From positions 1 through 64,000 of the forward strand of contig JAILCX010000069.1 in the NCBI GenBank assembly GCA_024690205.1: a stretch of DNA of 64,000 bases. Reading direction: 5' to 3'. The position numbers and the translations under genes were made by a program. The notes under the pieces are model-generated. The model was not told the DNA's origin, did not search any database, and was given only the letters and a program-made list of their open reading frames with translations. How positions within the stretch are numbered: the first letter of the stretch is position 1; each line of letters begins with the position of its first letter. Positions 48,296 through 57,843 of this stretch are shown here, one piece after another. This DNA comes from Lachnospiraceae bacterium. Its GTDB lineage: Bacteria > Bacillota > Clostridia > Lachnospirales > Lachnospiraceae.

Positions 48296-49416
48296 TCATA
48301 TATGCGGCTGTGGCGGTGATCTCGATACTGCTGGGATTACTGGTCAATAACAGATGCGCCAGATTACAATACGGCTTCAGCAGACAACAGGTATTGAACG
48401 CACTGAGCGTTCTATCTGTTTTTTTGCTTTTATTTACCGTGTCGGCCCTCCGGTTGAACGTCGGAAATGACTATGCCAAATATGTTGAGTTTTTCCATCT
48501 TATAAGATGCAAACTCGATACGCCTACGGTAGTCCCGACGGAGTTTGGGTTTAATGCGGTATGTATTCTCATATACCTCATAAGCGGACGGCAGGAAAAT
48601 TATCTTCTTATGTTCGCGCTTTTTGCGTTTGTAACGATACTGCTTTTCCTGCTTGCCATCTACCGTCAGGCTGATTCGTTTGCGTTTTCGTTCTTTATCT
48701 TCATGTGTCTGGGATATTATTTCCAGAGCTTTAACACGATTAGATATTATCTTGCGCTTGCGATCGCTCTTTGCTGCATTCCTTATGCCCTAAATAAAGA
48801 ATGGTTTAAGTTTATATTCTTTTTACTTTTGGGAGCTACTTTCCATAAGTCGCTGCTTATAGTCATACCGCTTTACTTTCTTGCGACGTTAAGCTACAAA
48901 AAGTGGCATCTTGCGTTAATGCTTGCATTTTCATCAACTTTCCTTTTGTTTAAGGACTTTTATATGAAGCTGTTCCTCTTTGTATATCCGACATACGAAG
49001 AGACGGAATATCTCGAGGGAGGGACCAGCCTCATCAACATAGCAAGATGTGCCGCGGTTCTTGTTTTTTCCCTTATCATGTATAATAAGGTGATAAGAGG
49101 AAACAAAAGAAACAGTTTTTACTTTTACTGCAATCTCGGAGCACTCGTTCTTTATACATGCTGTTCGTTCCTTCCGGTGATATCCAGGATAGGTTACTAC
49201 CTCAATATAACGCATATCTTTTTTATCCCGGTCCTTATTAACGGGATAGAGAACAGGAAGATCAAAACGGCACTTACTGTAGCAACCGCCGCCGCGATGA
49301 TTCTTTATTTTGTGATATTTCTTGTCACAAAGGCGCCTGCGGACGGCTTAAGGATCCTGCCTTACCAGACATTTTTGTTTCATGATATGGTACCGATCCT
49401 TTCGGATGTGAGCTAA
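48292..49416 (+). CDS. EpsG-family polysaccharide polymerase (Wzy-type)
   Basis: A 374-residue membrane protein with about ten to eleven helices. The segment RLNVGNDYAKY after helix 2 and FNTIRYYLALAIAL are characteristic of the EpsG family. It should join repeat units at the outer face of the membrane. The Wzz-like gene upstream would set chain length. Confidence 0.9.
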   Translation: MIIYAAVAVISILLGLLVNNRCARLQYGFSRQQVLNALSVLSVFLLLFTVSALRLNVGNDYAKYVEFFHLIRCKLDTPTVVPTEFGFNAVCILIYLISGRQENYLLMFALFAFVTILLFLLAIYRQADSFAFSFFIFMCLGYYFQSFNTIRYYLALAIALCCIPYALNKEWFKFIFFLLLGATFHKSLLIVIPLYFLATLSYKKWHLALMLAFSSTFLLFKDFYMKLFLFVYPTYEETEYLEGGTSLINIARCAAVLVFSLIMYNKVIRGNKRNSFYFYCNLGALVLYTCCSFLPVISRIGYYLNITHIFFIPVLINGIENRKIKTALTVATAAAMILYFVIFLVTKAPADGLRILPYQTFLFHDMVPILSDVS

Positions 49417-49417
49417 A

Positions 49418-50242
49418 ATGAGCAGATTTTTTTCGATAATAACTGTTTGCCTTAATCCCGGCAAAAGGCTGTCCGTAACACTTAAAAGCATTGCGGATCA
49501 GGAATTTGATGACTACGAGATCATAGTAAAGGACGGCGGTTCGACCGACGGCTCTTTGGATGTGCTAAATGCGTATAAAGTCAGGGACCTTAAGCTCATA
49601 GAAGGCAAAGATGCCGGCATTTACGATGCGATGAACATCGCATTAAAAGAAGCGGGCGGCAGATACGTTTGTTTTTTAAATTGCGGAGACACTTTTACGG
49701 ACTGCGACGTTTTAAAGGATGTGGCAAGAAAGATCCGGGAATATGAAGAGAACGGATCGGAACAAAAGGCAGTATTTTACGGAAACGTGATCGAGAAAAC
49801 AACTGACACGTGTGTAATGTCTAATCCGGTTATCGATGCTTTTGCCTGCTACAGGAATGTCCCCTGCCATCAGGCCTGCTTTTATGAAAGGGAACTTGTA
49901 AATGCTCATCCTTTTAACACCCGATACAGAGTAAGGGCGGATTATGAACAGTTCCTTTGGTGTTTCTTTAAAGCCGGGGCAAAGATGATCTATACGGATA
50001 AGGTGGTCGCCTGCTATGAGGGAAACGGTTACTCCGAAAGCAGGGAAGGAAAACGCCTTTCAGATCGCGAACACAAAGCCATAGTATCCGATTACATGAC
50101 AAAAGGTCAGATATTTAAATACAGGATGATAATGCTTCTTTCTTTTTCTTCATTAAGGAGCGTTATTTCCAAAAGCAGGGTGCTTGCCGGACCCTATAAT
50201 GCTTTAAAAAGAAAGATTTATTCCGGGAAGGTTGAAAGATGA
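49418..50242 (+). CDS. GT2 family glycosyltransferase
   Basis: A 274-residue GT-A enzyme. Motifs are ITVCLNPGKRL (residues ~7-17), KDGGSTDGS, KDAGIYDAMN, the CGD metal motif in NCGDTF, and CHQACFY in the acceptor domain, which matches the WbbD/EpsE-like group. Start and stop overlap or abut the neighbours (4-base overlap with the GT4 gene downstream). Confidence 0.9.
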   Translation: MSRFFSIITVCLNPGKRLSVTLKSIADQEFDDYEIIVKDGGSTDGSLDVLNAYKVRDLKLIEGKDAGIYDAMNIALKEAGGRYVCFLNCGDTFTDCDVLKDVARKIREYEENGSEQKAVFYGNVIEKTTDTCVMSNPVIDAFACYRNVPCHQACFYERELVNAHPFNTRYRVRADYEQFLWCFFKAGAKMIYTDKVVACYEGNGYSESREGKRLSDREHKAIVSDYMTKGQIFKYRMIMLLSFSSLRSVISKSRVLAGPYNALKRKIYSGKVER

Positions 50243-51516
50243 AAATACTTTGGGTAGTCAATATAATGCTTCCGGAGATAGCAAAGCACCTTGGGCTTCC
50301 TTACTCAAACAGGGAAGGCTGGCTCACGGGGATCTTCGGGGAATTCCTGAAGAAAAAAGACGAATTCAGTCTTTGCGTTGCATTTCCCGCAGATGATAAA
50401 GATCTTGTAGGAACAAAATTTGATATAGACGGTATAGAATGCCGTGCGTTTTATGAGGACCTTTCACACCCTGAGTATTACGTGAAGGAGCTTGAGGGCG
50501 TATTTAAAAAGATGATCAAAGAGGTGGATCCCGATGTGATGCATGTATCCGGAACCGAATTTCCTCATGCACTTTCCGCTGTAAGGGCATTTAACAACAA
50601 AAACAGAACGGTTATCTCGATACAGGGAATATGCAGGAAGATAGCGGAGGATTACATGGCAATGCTCCCTTCCAATGTCAGCTGCTCCATTTCGTTCAGG
50701 GATCTTGTAAGGAAGGACTGGATGAGAGTCCAACGAAGAAAATTCTATCTTCGTGCGGTAAGTGAGACCGAAGCTTTAAGGCTTTCTGGAAATGTTATCG
50801 GCAGAACATCATTTGACCGTGAGGCGGTAACCGGAATAAATGAAGAGATCAGATATTTTTGCGTGAACGAGACCATGCGCCCCGAGTTTTATGAAGGGTC
50901 ATGGGATGTCGATAAAGCTTCAAAGCATACGATCTTTACGGGGCAGGGTGATTATCCGATAAAGGGACTGCACTTCCTTATAAAGGCATGCGGGTTACTG
51001 GTTAAAAAATACCCCGACCTTACATTGAGGATCGCCGGAAACAGCATAATCGAATCCGGCACTTTTAAACAAAGACTTAAACTTCCTTCATACGGGAAGT
51101 ATTTAAGAAAACTCATCAGCGAAAACGGACTTGAAGGACATGTGGTTACGACCGGTCCTCTTAAGGCTGATGAAATGAAGAATGAATATCTTTCATCGAG
51201 TGTATTTGTTCTTCCTTCGTATATTGAGAATTCTCCGAATACGCTTGCCGAAGCGATGCTCCTTGGAGTTCCTGTTGTGACCTCGGATGCAGGCGGCATA
51301 AAGGATATGATATCCGAAGAAGAAGGATTCATATTTGAACGTGGAAATTATGAGCAGATGGCCGGACTTATAAAAAAAGTCTGGGAGAGCGAGGATAACG
51401 ATCCTCTTATAATAAGGAACCTTGTCAAAAAATGCAGGGACAGGGCCTTTAGTCAGCATAACGGAGAGAAAAATCTCGAGGAACTTTTTAAGGTATACGA
51501 AGAGATAGGTAGATAA
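50239..51516 (+). CDS. GT4 family glycosyltransferase
   Basis: A 425-residue GT-B enzyme. The C-terminal nucleotide-sugar domain carries the family motif in SYIENSPNTLAEAM followed by GVPVVTSDAGG, with the EX7E-type acidic pair. The N-terminal acceptor domain starts with WVVNIMLPE. It overlaps the next GT4 gene by one base. Sugar and linkage unknown. Confidence 0.92.
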   Translation: MKILWVVNIMLPEIAKHLGLPYSNREGWLTGIFGEFLKKKDEFSLCVAFPADDKDLVGTKFDIDGIECRAFYEDLSHPEYYVKELEGVFKKMIKEVDPDVMHVSGTEFPHALSAVRAFNNKNRTVISIQGICRKIAEDYMAMLPSNVSCSISFRDLVRKDWMRVQRRKFYLRAVSETEALRLSGNVIGRTSFDREAVTGINEEIRYFCVNETMRPEFYEGSWDVDKASKHTIFTGQGDYPIKGLHFLIKACGLLVKKYPDLTLRIAGNSIIESGTFKQRLKLPSYGKYLRKLISENGLEGHVVTTGPLKADEMKNEYLSSSVFVLPSYIENSPNTLAEAMLLGVPVVTSDAGGIKDMISEEEGFIFERGNYEQMAGLIKKVWESEDNDPLIIRNLVKKCRDRAFSQHNGEKNLEELFKVYEEIGR

Positions 51517-52751
51517 TGGGACTCAATATCGTTTTTATGTCCAATTTCATAAATCATCATCAAAAGCCTTTTTGCGATGCGATGTATGACAAGGTCGGAG
51601 AAGGATTTATTTTCCTGCAGACGGAGCCTATGGACCAGGAGCGTATCGAAATGGGATGGAGTGACGCTTATACTTCGCTTCCCTATGTAAGGCTTCTTTA
51701 TGAGAATGAGGAAGAAGCAAAGCGTATGGTCATGGAAGCCGACGTCCTTATCGCGGGATGGAGCGACAGGACAGACCTTATCAAAGCAAGGCTTAATGAA
51801 AAGAAAATGACCATAAGGATATCCGAGAGGATATACCGTGAAGGACAGTGGAAATTCATATCGCCACTCGGCCTTATCTCAAAATATGCAGAGCATGTAA
51901 GATACAGGAAAGCACCTGCTTATCTTCTTTGTGCGGGAGCCTATGTTGCATCGGATTTCAAGCTGATACATGCCTATCCCGACAAAATGTATAAGTTCGG
52001 ATATTTCCCCGAGCTCAGGAAGTATCATATTGATAAGCTTTTTGAACTTAAGGATAAAAGCGGGATGATAGAGATCGTCTTTGCGGGCAGATTCCTTAAG
52101 CTTAAGCATCCCGAATACATATGCTGGCTTGCCAGAGACCTTAAAAAGGAAAATGAAAAGAGAAGATCAAGGAACGAGCCTTTGCTTCCCGAATTCAGGA
52201 TTCATATGATAGGAAGCGGTGAGCTTGAGCATCCGATGAGGACCATGATCACTGAATACGAACTGCTTGATAACGTGCAGTTTTACGGATTCCTTCCGCC
52301 TGATAAAGTAAGGACCATCATGGAAAGATGTCATATCATGATCTTTCCTTCCGATGAACTTGAAGGGTGGGGTGCCGTAGTCAATGAAGCAATGAACAGC
52401 GGATGTGCGGTAGTGGCATGCCTTGCGGCCGGCGCCGTACCTTACCTTATAAGACAATGGGATAACGGAGTGGCATTTGACAAGGAAGATTATGACAGTA
52501 TGAAGGATGCCGTGATCTACCTTATGACACACGGTAAGCAAAGAGAAGAGATCGGCAAAAGAGCCTACAGAACGATCCTTGACTCGTGGAATCCCGAAAA
52601 CGCGGCGGGAATGCTGCTTTATATGATCGAGGGATGGCAGCAGGGCCTTGATCATGCGCCTATAGACGGACCAATGTCAAAGGCACCGGTGATCGCACCC
52701 GGAAAGATGCGGGCATATATGGAAAATAACGGAAAAAGAAGGGGTTCCTGA
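51516..52751 (+). CDS. GT4 family glycosyltransferase
   Basis: A 411-residue GT-B enzyme. The nucleotide-binding half has FPSDELEGWGAVVNEAM and CAVVACLAAGA; the N-terminal half opens with VFMSNFINHHQKPF. It is distinct from the preceding GT4, with low similarity apart from the core motifs. It overlaps both flanking genes by one base. Confidence 0.92.
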   Translation: MGLNIVFMSNFINHHQKPFCDAMYDKVGEGFIFLQTEPMDQERIEMGWSDAYTSLPYVRLLYENEEEAKRMVMEADVLIAGWSDRTDLIKARLNEKKMTIRISERIYREGQWKFISPLGLISKYAEHVRYRKAPAYLLCAGAYVASDFKLIHAYPDKMYKFGYFPELRKYHIDKLFELKDKSGMIEIVFAGRFLKLKHPEYICWLARDLKKENEKRRSRNEPLLPEFRIHMIGSGELEHPMRTMITEYELLDNVQFYGFLPPDKVRTIMERCHIMIFPSDELEGWGAVVNEAMNSGCAVVACLAAGAVPYLIRQWDNGVAFDKEDYDSMKDAVIYLMTHGKQREEIGKRAYRTILDSWNPENAAGMLLYMIEGWQQGLDHAPIDGPMSKAPVIAPGKMRAYMENNGKRRGS

Positions 52752-53752
52752 TGGACACAAAAGAACCTATCCTTATAAGTGTGATAGTACCGGTATACAA
52801 CTCCATGGATTGTCTGGAGCGCTGTATATCTTCAATACAAAAACAGACTTATCAAAGAATTGAAATAATAATCGTAGATGACGGATCGACCGACAATACC
52901 GGAGCGCTTGCTGAAAAGCTTGCTTTACCCGACAAGAGGATCAAGGTGCTCCACAAGGAAAACGGCGGATCCTCATCGGCCAGAAATCTGGGACTTTCGG
53001 TAGCAAAAGGTGAATATATAGGATTTGTCGATGCCGATGACTATATAGAACCGATGATGTATGAAAGACTGTTGCTTGCAGCTTTGGAAGCAAACGTTAC
53101 CATGGTCCAGACTTCCCGTGACGAGATCGATGATAACGGACTAAGGCTTCCCGATGTCTGCATCCCTCCGGAAAAAGGAGAGATTGTCGACGGTCATACG
53201 GTGATGAGAGAACTGCTCCTTCACAGGGGAGACTGCTCTTTTTGTACCAAGTTAACTCACAGATCGCATTTTGATTCATATAAATACCCGGAAGGAGAAT
53301 TAAACGAGGACTTTAACCTGCTCGTACGCATGCTTTCGGAAATAAGGTCGGTAGCGATACTTCCTTATCAGGATTATCATGTGGTCTACCGAATGCGATC
53401 CAACTCAAGGACCGATAATGAGGAATACTTCCCTCCGGTGTACAGGGATATAGTTGTAAATGCTGACCGCGTCCGGGAGATAGTTGAAAAGGATTATCCG
53501 GAGCTTAAAAAAGAAGCATTTCGTTTTTCGATGTTCCAAAGGATCGAATACATGCTTCATATCCCGATAGCACAGATGAAGCGGAAAAACACCTTTTATA
53601 AGGATGTCAAAAAGAACCTCAGGCGTAATATGTTTAAAGCTCTGGGGAATCCGTATCTTACCAAAAAGAACAAAGAATATATTTTTATTTTCGGATGCAT
53701 GCCCAAGACGGCACGCGTAATACACAGGATATGCAAGAAAGGAAAGAAATGA
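52751..53752 (+). CDS. GT2 family glycosyltransferase
   Basis: A 333-residue GT-A enzyme with a standard N-terminus: VIVPVYNSMDCL, VDDGSTDNT, NGGSSSARN and the metal site VDADDY. The C-terminal ~100 residues are basic and helical, which suggests membrane association. It is the last gene of the polysaccharide locus; its stop overlaps the metG start by four bases, so metG may be read from the same transcript. Confidence 0.92.
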   Translation: MDTKEPILISVIVPVYNSMDCLERCISSIQKQTYQRIEIIIVDDGSTDNTGALAEKLALPDKRIKVLHKENGGSSSARNLGLSVAKGEYIGFVDADDYIEPMMYERLLLAALEANVTMVQTSRDEIDDNGLRLPDVCIPPEKGEIVDGHTVMRELLLHRGDCSFCTKLTHRSHFDSYKYPEGELNEDFNLLVRMLSEIRSVAILPYQDYHVVYRMRSNSRTDNEEYFPPVYRDIVVNADRVREIVEKDYPELKKEAFRFSMFQRIEYMLHIPIAQMKRKNTFYKDVKKNLRRNMFKALGNPYLTKKNKEYIFIFGCMPKTARVIHRICKKGKK

Positions 53753-55740
53753 TCATGGGAAACAAAGGCAAATATTATTTAACAACGGCAATACCGTATA
53801 CATCTGGAAAGCCGCATGTGGGTAATTCCTATGAAATAGTCATGGCTGATGCCATAGTGCGCTATAAAAAACAGGAAGGATACGATGTATTCTTTCAGAC
53901 GGGAACGGACGAGCATGGATTAAAGATCGAAAAGAAAGCTCAGAAGGCCGGAATTAAGCCCAAGGAATTGGTGGACGGCATCGTTGATTCGATAAAGAGC
54001 GTTTACCGGACTCTCAACATCGAATATGACAGATTCATAAGGACAACCGATGAAGACCATATCGAACAGGTTCAAAAGATATTCAAAAAGTTCTATGACC
54101 AGGGAGATATTTATAAGAGTGCATACGAGGGAATGTACTGTGTTCCCTGTGAGTCATTCTGGACCGAGTCGCAGCTTAAGGACGGAATGTGTCCCGACTG
54201 CGGTCGTGAGGTTACGCCCGCAAAGGAAGAAGCTTATTTCTTTAAGATGAGTAAATATGCCGACAGACTTATCGAACACATCAATACCCATCCCGAGTTC
54301 ATCCAGCCGGTTTCAAGGAAAAACGAAATGATGAACAATTTCCTTCTTCCCGGACTTCAGGATCTTTGCGTAAGCCGTTCTTCATACACATGGGGAATTC
54401 CCGTAAGCTTTGATGAAAAGCACGTTGTCTATGTGTGGGTTGATGCGCTTTCAAACTATATAACAGGCATAGGATACGATGCTGACGGCAACCATAAAGA
54501 GACATACAAAAAGTTCTGGCCCGCTGACCTTCACCTTATCGGAAAGGATATCGTAAGATTCCATACGATCTACTGGCCCATATTTCTTATGGCCCTCGGC
54601 GAGGAACTTCCCAAGCAGATATTCGGACATCCCTGGCTTTTGCAGGGCGGTGAAAAGATGAGTAAGTCACGCGGTAACGTGATCTATGCGGATGATCTGG
54701 TTTCGATCTTCGGAACAGATCCCGTCAGATATTTCCTTCTACACGAGATGCCTTATGACAATGACGGAACAATAACATGGGAACTTGTTATCGAAAGATT
54801 CAACTCTGATCTTGCAAACGTGCTCGGAAATCTGGTCAGCAGGACCATATCGATGAGCAACAAGTATTTTGACGGAGTTGTTGAGCAGACGGGCGTTACG
54901 GGTGAACCGGATGCCGATCTTAAGGAAGTCGTGAAAAATACTGCTTCACGTATGTCGCAAAAGATGGATGAGTTCAAAGTAGCGGATGCCATAAGCGAAG
55001 TGTTTGCACTCTTCAGACGTTGCAATAAGTATATCGACGAGACGGAACCGTGGGTACTTGCAAAGAGTGAAGACAATAAAGACAGACTTAAGGAAGTGCT
55101 CTATAACCTTACGGAATCGATCTGTATAGGAGCAAATCTCCTTATACCGTTTATGCCTGAAACCGGAACAAAGATCCTTGAAGAGATGAATGATTCGGTA
55201 AGGGATTTTGATAAGCTTAGTGAGTATGGCCTTTACCCTTCAGGTAAAAAGGTTGTTGAAAAGCCCGAGATCCTCTTTGCAAGGCTTGATTCGGAGGAGA
55301 TCATGAAGAAAGTCGAACAGATACGTGCAGCCCAGAAGGCCGAATACGAAAGAGAAAACGGTATAAGCCCTGACGAAGGTGCATCCGAAGAAGGTATCAA
55401 TGTGGAGTTTAAGCCCGAGATCGAATACGATGATTTTGCAAAACTCCAGTTCTGTGTCGGAGAGATAATAAAATGTGAAGAGGTTCCAAAGTCCAAAAAA
55501 CTTCTCTGCTCACAGGTTAAGATAGGAAACAAGGTAAAGCAGATAGTATCGGGGATCAAGCAGTACTACAAGCCCGAAGAGATGGTCGGCAAAAAGGTGA
55601 TGGTGCTCGTTAATCTGAAGAGCGCTACTTTGGCCGGAGTCGTTTCGGAAGGAATGCTGCTTTGCGCAGAGGATGAAAACGGAAATCTGGCGTTGTTAAG
55701 TCCCGAAAAGGATATGCCTTCGGGAGCCGAAATAAGTTAG
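53749..55740 (+). CDS. metG: methionyl-tRNA synthetase
   Basis: A 663-residue class I synthetase. The N-terminal HIGH-like motif is KPHVGN, a zinc knuckle has C131, C134, C148 and C151, and KMSKS starts at K303. The C-terminal ~110 residues are the OB-fold tRNA-binding (Trbp111-like) dimerisation domain (LQFCVGEI, VNLKSATLAGV). I chose the ATG at 53749 (ATGA overlap with the upstream stop); an ATG at 53755 is equally possible, and the open frame from 53695 is too far upstream. Confidence 0.97.
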   Translation: MIMGNKGKYYLTTAIPYTSGKPHVGNSYEIVMADAIVRYKKQEGYDVFFQTGTDEHGLKIEKKAQKAGIKPKELVDGIVDSIKSVYRTLNIEYDRFIRTTDEDHIEQVQKIFKKFYDQGDIYKSAYEGMYCVPCESFWTESQLKDGMCPDCGREVTPAKEEAYFFKMSKYADRLIEHINTHPEFIQPVSRKNEMMNNFLLPGLQDLCVSRSSYTWGIPVSFDEKHVVYVWVDALSNYITGIGYDADGNHKETYKKFWPADLHLIGKDIVRFHTIYWPIFLMALGEELPKQIFGHPWLLQGGEKMSKSRGNVIYADDLVSIFGTDPVRYFLLHEMPYDNDGTITWELVIERFNSDLANVLGNLVSRTISMSNKYFDGVVEQTGVTGEPDADLKEVVKNTASRMSQKMDEFKVADAISEVFALFRRCNKYIDETEPWVLAKSEDNKDRLKEVLYNLTESICIGANLLIPFMPETGTKILEEMNDSVRDFDKLSEYGLYPSGKKVVEKPEILFARLDSEEIMKKVEQIRAAQKAEYERENGISPDEGASEEGINVEFKPEIEYDDFAKLQFCVGEIIKCEEVPKSKKLLCSQVKIGNKVKQIVSGIKQYYKPEEMVGKKVMVLVNLKSATLAGVVSEGMLLCAEDENGNLALLSPEKDMPSGAEIS

Positions 55741-55788
55741 CGAGGAAGGAAAACAAGCGCGAACGAAGAGAGCATTTGGGGGGTAATT

Positions 55789-56712
55789 ATGACAAAAACT
55801 GAATTTACCATCGATTCGAGGGACGGAGTTACGAAGCTCCATGCTGTAAGGTGGACACCTGACGGAGAAGTAAAAGGTATAATCCAGATCGTCCACGGTA
55901 TGGCCGAATATGTCGAAAGATATGAGCATGCCGCAAAATGGTTCTCAGACAGAGGCTTTGTCGTAACAGGTGTTGATATGCTGGGACATGGAAAAAGTGT
56001 CCCGGAGGGTGGCACCTACGGATATTACTGCGAACAGGATCCCGCAACGGTAGTCGTCAGGGATGTTCACAGACTGAAGAAGCAGAACCAGGAGCAGTTC
56101 CCGGGAGTCCCGTATTTTATCTGGGGACACAGCATGGGTTCCTTCATACTGCGTAATTACATGTTCAGATACGGAACAGGGATAGACGGAGCAATAGTCT
56201 GCGGAACGGGATCACAGCCCGGAGCTGTAGTCAAGTTCGGTCTTTGCCTTACATCCATTCAGAAGCTTTTCTTTGGCAGCAAGCACAAAGCCCAGATGAT
56301 CGCAAATATGGCTTTCGGAGATCCCAAAAAGATCCCGGAAGGACATAAGAGCGACTGGCTTTGTACCGATCCTGCCGAAACGAAAAAATATGACGAAGAT
56401 CCGCTTTGCGGATTTGTATTCACGGTAAACGGATACAAAACCCTATTTACTTTGATAGACCGTCTTAATAACAAAAAACTCGTATCCAAGATGCCCAAGG
56501 ATCTTCCGGTATTCATAATATCGGGAAGCGAGGATACGGTCGGAGATAACGGCAAGGGTGTTAAGCAGGTTTATGAAAGCTATAAAGAGCTCGGAATGAA
56601 GGATGTCGAGATGAAGCTTTATGAGGGCTACCGTCACGAGATACATAACGAGCCCATAAAGGAAGAAGTTTTCTCCGATATGCTGGGCTGGATCGAAAGG
56701 AAGATTAAGTAA
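55789..56712 (+). CDS. alpha/beta hydrolase, monoacylglycerol-lipase/lysophospholipase-like
   Basis: A 307-residue serine hydrolase. Motifs are HGMAEYVERY (oxyanion region), DMLGHGKS, the nucleophile elbow GHSMGS, the acidic residue in SGSEDTVGD and the catalytic His in EGYRHEIHNE. There is no signal peptide. It is a likely monoglyceride or lysophospholipid esterase acting in the cytosol. The ribosome site is a run of six G, almost the same leader as the GH3 gene has. The next gene begins two bases after the stop. Confidence 0.92.
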   Translation: MTKTEFTIDSRDGVTKLHAVRWTPDGEVKGIIQIVHGMAEYVERYEHAAKWFSDRGFVVTGVDMLGHGKSVPEGGTYGYYCEQDPATVVVRDVHRLKKQNQEQFPGVPYFIWGHSMGSFILRNYMFRYGTGIDGAIVCGTGSQPGAVVKFGLCLTSIQKLFFGSKHKAQMIANMAFGDPKKIPEGHKSDWLCTDPAETKKYDEDPLCGFVFTVNGYKTLFTLIDRLNNKKLVSKMPKDLPVFIISGSEDTVGDNGKGVKQVYESYKELGMKDVEMKLYEGYRHEIHNEPIKEEVFSDMLGWIERKIK

Positions 56713-56714
56713 GA

Positions 56715-57251
56715 TTGATCAAAGGATTTTTTAAGTTTGTTTTTACTGTTTTGCTTTTTGCGGCAGGTATCCTGCTCATTGGCTTTGTAATGATGGTAGG
56801 CAGGAATTATGCTACAAGATCCGATCATCGAAACGCAGGTATCATCGATGCGACAAAGCAGATAAAGCAGACCTTATCGGACAATATCGAGAACATTGAT
56901 TCCGAAAAAGTCACTAAAGCGATAGATGATCTTAAGGAAAGATCAAAAAACGGAGAACTGGATTCGGCAACGAAGGTCAGGGATGCCGTCAAGGAAACAG
57001 GCCGTGAAATGGGCATCGAGATAACCGATGATGCCGCAGGTGCCATATCCGATGCCGTGGATCAGCTGGAGGATATGGGATTTTCAACGGAAACTCTGAT
57101 CGAAGAGACCGAAGAGGTATACAAGAAGTATGGCGAAGATTTTCTGGACCATATGGAGGAGGCATTTATCGAGGCGTCAAAAGAAGCCGCAGGCAATACT
57201 GCCGAGCAGATCTGGGACAGTGTTGAAGATACTGTCAGACAGATGTTTTAA
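56715..57251 (+). CDS. membrane-anchored helical protein of unknown function
   Basis: A 178-residue protein with one N-terminal membrane helix (residues ~4-24) followed by ~150 residues of charged, mostly helical sequence rich in Asp, Glu, Lys and Ala. I do not recognise a family. The start appears to be TTG at 56715, with AAAGGAAG about 12 bases upstream; the first ATG in frame would remove the membrane helix. Placement right after the hydrolase suggests one transcript. Confidence 0.65.
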   Translation: MIKGFFKFVFTVLLFAAGILLIGFVMMVGRNYATRSDHRNAGIIDATKQIKQTLSDNIENIDSEKVTKAIDDLKERSKNGELDSATKVRDAVKETGREMGIEITDDAAGAISDAVDQLEDMGFSTETLIEETEEVYKKYGEDFLDHMEEAFIEASKEAAGNTAEQIWDSVEDTVRQMF

Positions 57252-57286
57252 TTGTCGGGCTTCTTCATAATATTGTTGTATTTTGG

Positions 57287-57315
57287 TTGAGAATACGTAT
57301 TTGCGGTGATATAAT
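57287..57315 (+). promoter_or_regulatory. promoter of the GNAT/DUF624/GGDEF operon
   Basis: -35 TTGAGA (57287-57292), exactly 17 bases, consensus -10 TATAAT (57310-57315), 27 bases before the GNAT start codon. One of the best promoter matches in the window. Confidence 0.75.
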
Positions 57316-57342
57316 ATCACTATATCGTCAATATGGGTAATT

Positions 57343-57843
57343 ATGTACGATTTTAGCAGGATTGACATCCGTTTTATCGACCCTGATGAGTGGGAAGATG
57401 CCATGGCATTGGCGTATCGGACATTTTTAAGATACGATGCTTCGATGTTTGATAAGGACGGGGTGGATCACTTCAGGAATTTCATATCGGACAATTTTCT
57501 GAAGAGAATGTTTGAGATCGGTCAATACCAGGTTGTCGGTGCATATTACTACGGAAAGATAGTAGGAGTCATTTCACTGAGAAATGACCATCATATATCG
57601 CTCCTGTTTGTTGACGGAGAGTTTCACAGACAGGGAATAGGCAGACGCCTTGTCGGAGAGATCGCGGACTATGCGCGGCAAAAGCTCCACCAAAAAGAAC
57701 TCACGGTAAATGCAGCCCCTTATGCCACCGAGTTTTACCATAAGCTCGGGTTTAGGGATTCGGGTGAGCGCACCACAGAGAACGGGATAGTATTTACCCC
57801 CATGACTTACAGATTCAGGATCACCGATGAGCAAGATATTTGA
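57343..57843 (+). CDS. GNAT acetyltransferase
   Basis: A 166-residue Gcn5-related acetyltransferase. The acetyl-CoA loop is RQGIGRRL, following the strand HHISLLFVDGEFH; NAAPYATEFYHKLGF is the usual C-terminal motif. Substrate unknown. The gene has its own promoter and overlaps the DUF624 gene by 17 bases. Confidence 0.88.
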   Translation: MYDFSRIDIRFIDPDEWEDAMALAYRTFLRYDASMFDKDGVDHFRNFISDNFLKRMFEIGQYQVVGAYYYGKIVGVISLRNDHHISLLFVDGEFHRQGIGRRLVGEIADYARQKLHQKELTVNAAPYATEFYHKLGFRDSGERTTENGIVFTPMTYRFRITDEQDI

